Shown here in pieces: positions 8,054 to 13,908 of a stretch of 18,783 nt of DNA. Within the stretch, counting starts at the first letter, position 1. Every line of letters begins with the position of its first letter. This DNA is from an uncultured archaeon (lineage in GTDB: Archaea > Thermoproteota > Nitrososphaeria > Conexivisphaerales > CALBHZ01). A program made the translations under genes and the position numbers. The stretch covers positions 1-18,783 of the forward strand of contig CALBHZ010000170.1 in NCBI GenBank assembly GCA_937892815.1, read 5' to 3'. The notes beneath the pieces are model-generated. The model searched no databases. It was not told where the DNA came from and saw nothing but the letters and a program-made list of their open reading frames with translations.

Positions 8054-9306
8054 CACCTCTTCACCTCCTCTATACCGAGGGACTCCTTTATTAACTTCAA
8101 CGCTCTATCTACATCTTTCTTAGCGAGGTAGAGCTTAATACTGCTCGCTATAGTCGTAAGACCGTATATGTTGATTCCAGCTCTTCCGAGAGGTTCCGTT
8201 ATCTTTTGGATATATCCAGGAGCCATTTCTAGAGCCTTTCCCTTCACCGTTACTTCAGCTAAGTTATCAAAATAGCTGGTAGCCTTTCCAATTCCCCCTT
8301 TCACCGCCATTTCATGTACTTTATCGTACACGTCCTTTCCTCCCTCTACGTAGGCTATTATCGCTCTATCGTCCATCGATATCGATTTCAATAACCCATT
8401 CGCTTTCTTAATAGCTTCAGCTAAACAAGTTAAAGCGCCATTCGATGCCAACCCCTTTCCAACAACGGTTATCATCGATATATCTGGGTCCGTTACCTCG
8501 ACCTTAAGTAAAGGAGCCGTTCCCTCTATTATGGTTCCTCCCTCTATGTCTAAGGATAGGCTCGTTATCCTAAGCTTCACCCCCTCATCTAAGTACTTAA
8601 ATGCCTTAGCATGTATCAGCTTCGATCCGCTTAAACTCAAAAGTAGAGCTTCCTCCATATCCAGCTCTTCTAAAATTTCGGCTCCCTTCGCTCTTTTAGG
8701 ATCTGCTGAGAAGGCCGCTCCTACGTCCTTAACTAAGACGACCTCCTTGGCCTTTAAAGCGCTTCCCAATACAGCGGCCGTTGTATCGCTTCCTCCCCTC
8801 CCTAAAGTCTGTATCTTCCCCTCTTTGTTTTTAGCTACAAAGCCGCAGATAACTGGAATGTAGCCTTTTTTCAACAAAGGTAGTATATATTTTCTAACTC
8901 TCTCCGTCGTCTCCTTCATATCTACTTCAGCATCTAGGTATTTTCCGTAACTGATTATAGGCCAGCTTTCTTGATCTGGATCTATAAAGGTCGTTTTAAG
9001 TCCTAGGCCGCTTAAGGTAGCCGCCATGAGCCTCGCGCTTGTTCTTTCACCCATAGATAGGATTTCAGCTAGCAATTCATCCGGTACGTTTGGATTTGTA
9101 GCTTTCGTCGTAGTTAGAAGTTGATCGGTTACTCCTTTCATCGCTGAAACGACGACCACGAGTGAGAAGCCTCTGTCATATGCTTTCTTCAGCATTTCAG
9201 CTGCCTTCTTCGCGTTTTGGCCATTTGTGAGAACGCTTCCACCGAATTTAACAACTAGAATAGGATTAGACGAGGAGGATTTTTCATCCTCTATAAACGC
9301 GGTCAC
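8053..9306 (-). CDS. Aspartate kinase with tandem ACT region
   Basis: This enzyme phosphorylates L-aspartate to aspartyl-4-phosphate. The 417-aa protein has an amino-acid-kinase domain with VVKFGGSV (Lys20 to Ser24), SMGERTSARL, GRGGSDTTAAVLG and KDVGAAFSADPKRAKGA. From about residue 265 follow two ACT-like units: DPDISMITVVGKGLAS and EVTVKGKALEMAPGYIQKI with GINIYGLTTI. There is no fused homoserine dehydrogenase. It is the first gene of the operon. GTG 9306-9304 is the only start available, bounded by an in-frame TAA upstream; GGAGGGGAG lies about 13 nt away, further than usual. The ACT region is where amino acids normally inhibit the enzyme. Whether the effector here is Lys, Thr or an aromatic amino acid cannot be read from the sequence. 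Confidence 0.94.
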   Translation of the reverse strand: MTAFIEDEKSSSSNPILVVKFGGSVLTNGQNAKKAAEMLKKAYDRGFSLVVVVSAMKGVTDQLLTTTKATNPNVPDELLAEILSMGERTSARLMAATLSGLGLKTTFIDPDQESWPIISYGKYLDAEVDMKETTERVRKYILPLLKKGYIPVICGFVAKNKEGKIQTLGRGGSDTTAAVLGSALKAKEVVLVKDVGAAFSADPKRAKGAEILEELDMEEALLLSLSGSKLIHAKAFKYLDEGVKLRITSLSLDIEGGTIIEGTAPLLKVEVTDPDISMITVVGKGLASNGALTCLAEAIKKANGLLKSISMDDRAIIAYVEGGKDVYDKVHEMAVKGGIGKATSYFDNLAEVTVKGKALEMAPGYIQKITEPLGRAGINIYGLTTIASSIKLYLAKKDVDRALKLIKESLGIEEVKR

Positions 9307-9353
9307 CTCTGAAAATTAACTCCCCTCCGTTCACCTCCTATCCCTCCTCGCAT
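9303..9353 (-). other. Possible 16-codon leader ORF before aspartate kinase
   Basis: An ATG at 9353-9351 opens a frame of 16 codons, MRGGIGGERRGVNFQR, ending in a TGA that overlaps the aspartate kinase GTG (GTGA). The leader contains three GGAGG-like tracts, including a perfect GGAGGTGA at 9331-9338 that is not properly spaced for any start codon. The peptide has no run of Lys, Thr or aromatic residues, so classical attenuation is not suggested. Its own ribosome binding site is weak, and the predicted transcription start near 9350 may fall inside or after its ATG. It may be coincidental. Confidence 0.25.
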
Positions 9354-9366
9354 CTACTTCTCTTAC

Positions 9367-9382
9367 ATGCTTATTTAAGCAT
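9367..9382 (-). promoter_or_regulatory. Palindromic TATA region, candidate promoter of the aspartate-chorismate operon
   Basis: ATGCTTA-TT-TAAGCAT is a perfect inverted repeat with 7-bp arms. On the minus strand its centre reads CTTAAATAAG, a plausible archaeal TATA box. Transcription would start about 25 bp downstream, near 9350, leaving a leader of roughly 45 nt before the GTG at 9306. A second palindrome, CACATGTG, lies just upstream at 9387-9394. A repressor bound to the palindrome would block TBP; that is inference. Confidence 0.5.
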
Positions 9383-9470
9383 ATCGCACATGTGTTATCA
9401 GAAAAAGGAATAAAGTTTTAACTTAAGAATATGATTCGTACCTTTCACTACGAAAAGTAGAATTTAATTA

Positions 9471-9488
9471 CGCAGTTGCGTAGAGGCT
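9471..9488 (+). promoter_or_regulatory. Candidate operator copy 1 upstream of hypD
   Basis: CGCAGTTGCGTAGAGGCT matches the sequence at 13840-13857 at 14 of 18 positions without gaps, on the same strand. It begins 65 bp before the hypD start and ends about 14 bp before the hypD TATA box, a place where archaeal activators often bind. Its left part belongs to the inverted repeat TACGCAGTTGCGTA. The factor is unknown. Confidence 0.4.
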
Positions 9489-9491
9489 AAA

Positions 9492-9510
9492 GGGGAAATT
9501 CTTTATATTA
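9492..9510 (+). promoter_or_regulatory. hypDCE promoter (BRE and TATA box)
   Basis: GGGGAAA (9492-9498) resembles a BRE, followed by a TATA box TTATATTA (9503-9510). Transcription should start about 25 bp downstream, around 9530. That leaves almost no leader before the hypD TTG at 9536. The transcript may thus be nearly leaderless, with the AAAGGAGG at 9526-9533 at or upstream of the 5' end. Confidence 0.65.
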
Positions 9511-9535
9511 TAGAGTTCTTTTTCGAAAGGAGGCT

Positions 9536-10690
9536 TTGTTAAAAGAGAGGATAGAGGAATACAAAAGAGGAGGAGAGAAGATCGAAGCCTTGAAGAGCTT
9601 AATTTGGAGGCTCGCGGAGGAATTAGGGCATATAAAGATCATGAACTTTTGCGGTACCCACGAATGGACCGTTGTTCACTACGGCATTAGGAGCCTAATG
9701 CCAGATAACGTAGAGCTAATAGCCGGTCCAGGATGTCCGGTATGTATAACGCCATCTTACGCCATCGAGAAGGCTATAGAGCTTAGCCTAGAGGGGGTAA
9801 AGGTATACACTTACGGAGATGCATATAGATTGCCTTCTTTGAAGCCGGTTAAGGGAGTTAGAAGCCTTTTTGAAGCCAAGGCGAGTGGAGGGAAGGTGGA
9901 TGTAGTATATAGCTTTTTAGATGCTGTAAAGGAAGCGAGGAATGAAAGAGGAGAAAAGCTGTTTTTTGGAATTGGATTTGAAACTACGGCTCCTTCATAC
10001 GCCCTATCCTTTTGTAAAGGTATAGTTCCGGAGGATTTTTACTTCCTATCGGTTCTAAGGTTAACGCCTCCAGCGGCCGATTACGCTTTAAGCAAAGTTG
10101 GTAAGGTATCTGGAATTATAGCACCTGGACACGTTTCAACTATAACCGGAGCGAAACCTTGGAGGGAAATTGCTCGTAACCATTCAATGCCTGTCGTTAT
10201 ATCGGGATTTGAGCCCTTAGATGTTTTGATTTCTATAGCTACGATATTAAAGATGATAAAGGAAGGGAAAAGCGGTTTAGTAATAGAGTACAGGAGAGCG
10301 GTCAGAGAAGACGGAAATAAGCTCGCTAGAACGTATATCGAAAAGGTATTCGAGGTATCCGATGCAGCTTGGAGGGGGATAGGAATTATACCTAGCAGCG
10401 GTCTTGAATTAACGATGAAGTTCTCTGAGTACGATGCTTACAAGCGCTTTTCAATTAAAAAGCCTGAAGCTAAAGAATGGGTTAGCGATTTGCCCAAAGG
10501 TTGCAAATGTGCTGAAATTACCCTAGGATTGGCAAAACCGGTCGATTGTCCATACTATTTAAAAAGCTGTACTCCGGATAGGCCGATAGGTCCTTGCATG
10601 GTATCATCGGAAGGTACCTGCGCTATTTGGGCTAGGTTTGGAGGAGGTGGATTGGCAGAGGAAATAGCTAAGGAGGTGGGCGTAGCTTAA
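9536..10690 (+). CDS. hypD: [NiFe]-hydrogenase maturation protein HypD
   Basis: HypD is the [4Fe-4S] scaffold that, with HypC, assembles the Fe(CN)2CO unit of [NiFe]-hydrogenases. The 384-aa protein has the conserved Cys39 in NFCGTHE, GPGCPVC (Cys67 and Cys70), and a Cys-rich C-terminus from about 323 to 362, including CKC, DCPYYLKSCTP, GPCMVSSEG and TCAIWA. The first motif reads CGTHE where E. coli HypD has CGGHT. I use the TTG at 9536, which gives about 36 residues before the NFCG motif, the usual distance. GGAGG is only 2 nt upstream, unusually close, and a TTG at codon 19 is the next candidate. The stop TAA overlaps the hypC ATG (TAATG). Confidence 0.95.
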   Translation: MLKERIEEYKRGGEKIEALKSLIWRLAEELGHIKIMNFCGTHEWTVVHYGIRSLMPDNVELIAGPGCPVCITPSYAIEKAIELSLEGVKVYTYGDAYRLPSLKPVKGVRSLFEAKASGGKVDVVYSFLDAVKEARNERGEKLFFGIGFETTAPSYALSFCKGIVPEDFYFLSVLRLTPPAADYALSKVGKVSGIIAPGHVSTITGAKPWREIARNHSMPVVISGFEPLDVLISIATILKMIKEGKSGLVIEYRRAVREDGNKLARTYIEKVFEVSDAAWRGIGIIPSSGLELTMKFSEYDAYKRFSIKKPEAKEWVSDLPKGCKCAEITLGLAKPVDCPYYLKSCTPDRPIGPCMVSSEGTCAIWARFGGGGLAEEIAKEVGVA

Positions 10691-10908
10691 TGTGCTGGGC
10701 TATACCGGGAAAGGTGGTTGAAGTGAAAGGGTTTTTGGCTAAGGTAGATTTTGAAGGAAGCGTAAAAGAGGTGATACTCGCGGTTGATGGTGTAAAGGAA
10801 GGCGATATCGTAATGGTTCACGCAGGAGTAGCTATAACTAAGATGTCTGAAGAAGAATGGGAAGAAGAACAGAGGTTTTTAAGAGAGCTATTGGAGGGGA
10901 GATCGTGA
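10690..10908 (+). CDS. hypC: [NiFe]-hydrogenase maturation chaperone HypC
   Basis: HypC is a small chaperone that binds HypD and carries the Fe(CN)2CO group to the hydrogenase large subunit. The 72-aa protein begins MCWAIPGKV, with the obligatory Cys2 exposed after Met removal. The small beta-barrel pattern (VVEVKG, AKVDFEG, EGDIVMVHAGVAI) is followed by an acidic helical tail. Length and motif are typical of the HypC/HupF family. It is joined to hypD by a TAATG overlap and to hypE by a GTGA overlap, so the three proteins are probably translated in a coupled way. Confidence 0.96.
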   Translation: MCWAIPGKVVEVKGFLAKVDFEGSVKEVILAVDGVKEGDIVMVHAGVAITKMSEEEWEEEQRFLRELLEGRS

Positions 10909-11930
10909 AGGTTTTACTATCTCATGGAGGAGGAGGGAGGGAGACATCCGAGCTATTAAATAGGCTTATATTTTCAAGGCTTCCAATAGATCTTAAGAGA
11001 ACTGAAGGAGGGATAGGGATAGATAGGCCTGATGATGGAGCTGCATTGAAAATGGAGGAGGGCTACGTGATTATCTCGATCGATTCCTACACCGTTAAAC
11101 CCCTATTTTTCCCCGGAGGAGATATAGGAAAGCTAGCGGCATGTGGAAGTATTAATGACGTATTGATGATGGGAGGTAGGCCTATAGGGATCGTAGACGC
11201 CGTAGTTGTAGAAGAAGGGCTCGATATGAGCATTTTAGAAAAGGTGATGTCGAGTTTTTTGAAGGTGGTAAACGATGAGAACGTTCCCTTAATTGGAGGA
11301 GATTTAAAGGTTATGCCCAAGGGAGATGTAGATAGCATTATTGTAACTACCGCTTGCTTGGGTATAACAAAGACGCCTATCGTAGATGACGGTATAAAGA
11401 TCGGAGATAAGATAATAGTATCGGGAACTATCGGTGATCATGGAGCTACTATAATGGCTTTACAGAGAGGAATAGATGTTAAGGAGACCGGGTTGAAAAG
11501 CGATGTTAAAGCCTTAACGGATTTAATGGAGCCATTATTGAAGGAATACGGAAAGTATATCCACGCTGCAAGGGATCCTACTAGAGGAGGCATAGCGATG
11601 GCCTTGAACGATTGGAGCAAGGTAAGCGGATCTGTAATAGTGATTTACGAGGAAAAGCTACCCATTAGAGAAGAAGTTAAAGCTTATTCGGATATGTTAG
11701 GGGTAGATGTTCTTCAACTCGCTAATGAGGGGCTAGCGCTTTTAGCCGTCGATAGTGCAGTAGCTGACGATGTAGTGGAGTTCATGCATAGCTTAGGATA
11801 TGAGAAAGCGAACGTAATTGGCGAGGTAAGGGAAGGAAGGTTAAAGGGCTTCGTGTTACTGAAGACGAGCATAGGAGGTTTTAGGATAGTAGAAGCGCCG
11901 ATCGGAAGTATCGTTCCTAGGATCTGTTAG
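10905..11930 (+). CDS. hypE: [NiFe]-hydrogenase maturation protein HypE
   Basis: HypE accepts a carbamoyl group from HypF on its C-terminal Cys and dehydrates it with ATP to a thiocyanate, the source of the cyanide ligands. I start it at GTG 10905-10907, overlapping the hypC stop (GTGA), with GGAGG 7 nt before; this gives 341 aa beginning MKVLLSHGGGGRE. An ATG at 10857 would add 16 residues that lie inside hypC and match nothing. Motifs are SHGGGGRE, ISIDSYTVKPLFFPGGDIG, GSINDVLMMGG, GDHGAT, RDPTRGG and the C-terminal PRIC with reactive Cys341. It ends tail to tail with the opposite-strand ATPase gene, overlapping it by 14 bp. Confidence 0.96.
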   Translation: MKVLLSHGGGGRETSELLNRLIFSRLPIDLKRTEGGIGIDRPDDGAALKMEEGYVIISIDSYTVKPLFFPGGDIGKLAACGSINDVLMMGGRPIGIVDAVVVEEGLDMSILEKVMSSFLKVVNDENVPLIGGDLKVMPKGDVDSIIVTTACLGITKTPIVDDGIKIGDKIIVSGTIGDHGATIMALQRGIDVKETGLKSDVKALTDLMEPLLKEYGKYIHAARDPTRGGIAMALNDWSKVSGSVIVIYEEKLPIREEVKAYSDMLGVDVLQLANEGLALLAVDSAVADDVVEFMHSLGYEKANVIGEVREGRLKGFVLLKTSIGGFRIVEAPIGSIVPRIC

Positions 11931-12633
11931 CCCTCGCTATTATCTCCGCTACTAGCTTAGATATCCTTCTCCAGTACCCGGAGTTGCTTCTTTTGAGAGG
12001 AGCTTTTGATAGAAGCGGGTCGAAAGGAAGCTCAGCTACGATCTCCATCCCTCTCTCCCTCATTACCTTTTTATACTCCTTGCCAAATAGGTATATCTTC
12101 CTTCCATCTATTTTAAGCCAACACATATTTAGAATAACTCCTTCGGGATTATGTCCTTCGTCCTTAAATAAAGAGTAAGCTCGATGAACGACCGAAATAC
12201 TATGTAAAGACGGCAAGCTTACGAGATACAGGGAAGCAGTCTTAAAAGCTCTAATACACGCTAAATGCTCATCTCCCGTACCTGGAGGAAGATCGACTAT
12301 TAAGTAATCTATGTCCCCCCAATCTAAAAGCCATGTAAGATCTTGTACCATTCCATATTTTTCCTTACCTTTAATAGGCAAGGGAGAATCCTTAAAGATA
12401 TATCCCAAGCTAAATAGCTTAACTCCTTGAGGAGATAAAAAGGGCTTTAAGCCCTCTCTAGTGGCTTCTGGTCTTCCAGAGGAGGGAAACAGTATATGTT
12501 GGGTAGGGCCGTGAAGATCTAGATCTAATAGCCCTACCTCGTGTCCTCTTCTCTTAAGTTCTATAGCGGTAGATGCTGAAACGAGGCTTTTCCCTACTCC
12601 TCCTTTACCGCTAGCGAAAATAACTATCTTCAC
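11917..12633 (-). CDS. MinD/Mrp-type P-loop ATPase, HypB-like nickel insertion factor
   Basis: This is a deviant-Walker ATPase of the MinD/Mrp/NBP35 family, 238 aa. Visible are GKGGVGKS (signature Lys10, Walker Lys15), DLDLHGPTQH, and VDLPPGTGDEH. In Thermococcus kodakarensis a MinD-type protein called HypB pairs with HypA and raises its nickel affinity. Here the gene overlaps hypA by 4 bp (ATGA) in the middle of a hyp locus with no GTPase-type hypB. Mrp/ApbC iron-sulfur carriers usually carry a C-terminal CxxC; this protein has only two isolated Cys (in LACIRAF and NMCWLK), which fits a HypB role better. That role is inferred from context. The 3' end overlaps hypE antisense by 14 bp. Confidence 0.85.
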   Translation of the reverse strand: MKIVIFASGKGGVGKSLVSASTAIELKRRGHEVGLLDLDLHGPTQHILFPSSGRPEATREGLKPFLSPQGVKLFSLGYIFKDSPLPIKGKEKYGMVQDLTWLLDWGDIDYLIVDLPPGTGDEHLACIRAFKTASLYLVSLPSLHSISVVHRAYSLFKDEGHNPEGVILNMCWLKIDGRKIYLFGKEYKKVMRERGMEIVAELPFDPLLSKAPLKRSNSGYWRRISKLVAEIIARANRS

Positions 12634-13061
12634 TCTTCTACCACCACCGATAGTAGCTTAGCTGTATTTCCGGATTTTATTTCAAAATCTCTACTACCGC
12701 ATTTAGGACATTTTAGGATTGCGTGAGCTAAGTAAGGTAGAAAATGGAAAGGAGTAGTAGGCTCTCCTTCATCTATGATTTGATAGGGTTCGAGCTCCTT
12801 AGCCATCCTCTTAGCTACTTCCTTCCACTTCCATTCTAAACCACAAGAATTGCATTTGAAAGACGTTTCCTCAACGTTGATCGTGAAGGTTAAGCGATCC
12901 ATCCCTCTTTCCTTAGCTAAGACATTAAGCGCTTCTTTCAACACGTCTACTTCTATCTCCATTAGCTCTCCGATGGATACTTTAGCGTGGAGAGGGGTTC
13001 TTCCGCTAGATACCTCTTCTATTTTAGAGATTAAGGCCTCTGCTAAACTCCACTCATGCAT
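12630..13061 (-). CDS. hypA: Hydrogenase nickel metallochaperone HypA
   Basis: HypA binds nickel for insertion into the hydrogenase large subunit and also holds a structural zinc. The 143-aa protein begins MHEWSLAEAL with the nickel ligand His2. The zinc site is split: CNSC (Cys70 and Cys73) and CPKC (Cys118 and Cys121), separated by 44 residues. Bacterial HypA has a much shorter gap. The long insertion with HFLPYLAHAILKCPKCGS closely resembles Thermococcus HypA as I remember it, the form that works with MinD-type HypB. The ATG at 13061 lies 11 bp after the tautomerase stop, without a clear ribosome binding site. It overlaps the next gene by ATGA. Confidence 0.95.
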   Translation of the reverse strand: MHEWSLAEALISKIEEVSSGRTPLHAKVSIGELMEIEVDVLKEALNVLAKERGMDRLTFTINVEETSFKCNSCGLEWKWKEVAKRMAKELEPYQIIDEGEPTTPFHFLPYLAHAILKCPKCGSRDFEIKSGNTAKLLSVVVEE

Positions 13062-13072
13062 TTCTTCTCAAC

Positions 13073-13261
13073 TCAACGCCGTTCCTTAAGGGTTATTCCT
13101 CCTCTTGCTATTTTGTCGGGAGGAAGCTCGTGCAAAACTACCATGACTTTATCGGGATCGACTTCTAAGCTTTCTGATATGGCCTTAGTTACGTTCTTAA
13201 TTAAATTCTTTAGCTTTTCCTCGGATCTTCCCTCTAAAAGGTAGATATGTACGATCGGCAA
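13073..13261 (-). CDS. 4-oxalocrotonate tautomerase-like small protein
   Basis: This 62-aa protein has the one-domain tautomerase pattern: Pro2, which becomes catalytic N-terminal Pro1, then EGRSEEKLKNLI with mature Arg11, and a C-terminal IARGGITLKERR. Aligned without gaps to my memory of bacterial 4-oxalocrotonate tautomerase, mature position 39 is Met, not the catalytic Arg39. The true substrate is therefore unlikely to be oxalocrotonate, and the physiological role is unknown. The start is TTG 13261-13259, supported by the required Pro and by AGGTGA 6 nt upstream. It is the first gene of a probable unit with hypA and the MinD-type ATPase. Confidence 0.88.
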   Translation of the reverse strand: MPIVHIYLLEGRSEEKLKNLIKNVTKAISESLEVDPDKVMVVLHELPPDKIARGGITLKERR

Positions 13262-13267
13262 GCTATT

Positions 13268-13301
13268 TCACCTAAGCCTCTTATTATTTTGAACATATAA
13301 A
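13268..13301 (-). promoter_or_regulatory. Candidate promoter for the tautomerase-hypA-ATPase unit
   Basis: The 52-bp gap between moaB and the tautomerase gene is AT-rich. On the minus strand it contains TTTATATG (13294-13301), a good TATA box. A start about 25 bp downstream, near 13271, leaves roughly ten bases before the TTG, covering or just touching the AGGTGA at 13268-13273. Read-through from moaB is also possible, since no T-rich terminator is seen between them. Confidence 0.5.
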
Positions 13302-13313
13302 GCTATTGAGATG

Positions 13314-13832
13314 TTAAGGAGAGCAGAGATAGGCTATATGAGGAAGTTCGTCGATGATGAGGTTAAGGCCTAATTTAACGCCATCAGGAGAACCTGGAAG
13401 ACATACGATCACCTTTCCGTTTGCGATGCCCAGCATAGAGCTCGATAATAGAGCTGGAGCTCCTATCTCCTTGTAGCCTTCAATTCTAAAGGCCTCTCCA
13501 AATCCGGGAAGCTCCTTATCCAGTAATGGCGATACGGCCTTTATAGTTACGTCGGTCTTAGAAGGACCCGTACCGCCTGAAATTACTATGACATCTACTT
13601 TTGGATCGTCCATAGCCTGTAAGACCTTTCTCCTTATCTTTACTATATCATCCGGTACTAACCACCTCCCTACAACTTTATGATCTTTAGACATAACGAT
13701 CTTCTTCGCTATTTCCCCGCTTTCATCTCTCTTTTCAGAAGAGTGGAATCTCGACGTACTAACCGTAATGATAGCGAAGTTTAAGCGCTTTTTAAATTCG
13801 GCCGCTTTAGCTCTATGTTCTTCATAAGACAT
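13314..13832 (-). CDS. moaB: MoaB/MogA-family molybdenum cofactor protein
   Basis: Archaeal MoaB adenylylates molybdopterin before molybdate or tungstate insertion. The 172-aa protein shows NFAIITVSTSR at the start of the fold, ISGGTGPSKTDVTIKAV (about 84-100) with Asp94, and the C-terminal LPGSPDGVKLGLNLI that contacts the pterin. These are complete for the family. The ATG at 13832 is predicted to lie almost at the transcription start, since a TATA-like TTATTAAG on the minus strand is centred about 27 bp upstream; the mRNA may be leaderless. It is divergent from hypF and upstream of the tautomerase-hypA genes. Molybdenum or tungsten cofactor is used by formate dehydrogenases and aldehyde oxidoreductases, which may be functionally linked to hydrogenase; that is inference. 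Confidence 0.9.
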   Translation of the reverse strand: MSYEEHRAKAAEFKKRLNFAIITVSTSRFHSSEKRDESGEIAKKIVMSKDHKVVGRWLVPDDIVKIRRKVLQAMDDPKVDVIVISGGTGPSKTDVTIKAVSPLLDKELPGFGEAFRIEGYKEIGAPALLSSSMLGIANGKVIVCLPGSPDGVKLGLNLIIDELPHIAYLCSP

Positions 13833-13908
13833 GGATTAACGTAGTAACGTAGAAGCTTAATAACTTTTTAGAAACGTATTTTAGCTAATGAGGTGAGCGA
13901 AAAGCGGT
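13833..13908. promoter_or_regulatory. Divergent moaB/hypF promoter region with tandem TAACGTAG repeats
   Basis: Two directly adjacent copies of TAACGTAG lie at 13837-13844 and 13845-13852, just before the moaB ATG. The overlapping sequence CGTAGTAACGTAGAAGCT (13840-13857) matches 14 of 18 bases with the sequence before hypD and begins 69 bp before the hypF start. CTTAATAA (13856-13863) can serve as a TATA box for moaB on the minus strand, and possibly for hypF on the plus strand. A second plus-strand candidate is GAAACGTATTTTA (13871-13883). GAGGTGA at 13890-13896 is the only ribosome-binding sequence for hypF. Confidence 0.5.

Larger units (their letters stand above)
9307..9535. promoter_or_regulatory. 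Divergent intergenic region between the chorismate operon and hypDCE
   Basis: This is the longest gene-free stretch (229 bp). Apart from the two promoters it contains the inverted repeats AAGTT-TT-AACTT (9413-9424), CTAC-GAAAA-GTAG (9448-9460) and TACGCA-GT-TGCGTA (9469-9482). The last begins an 18-bp sequence that recurs before hypF. No RNA gene, coding frame of convincing length or transposon end was seen in the rest. Confidence 0.7.

Noticed and set aside
10857..10904. N-terminal extension of the hypE frame up to an ATG at 10857.
   Set aside because: The 16 residues overlap hypC, while the GTG at 10905 has a good ribosome binding site and gives the normal HypE start.
13056..13244. Plus-strand frame opposite the tautomerase gene.
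   Set aside because: The minus-strand protein has a recognisable tautomerase pattern and a ribosome binding site; the plus-strand product is Ser/Leu-rich antisense noise. The same holds for the other opposite-strand frames in the window.
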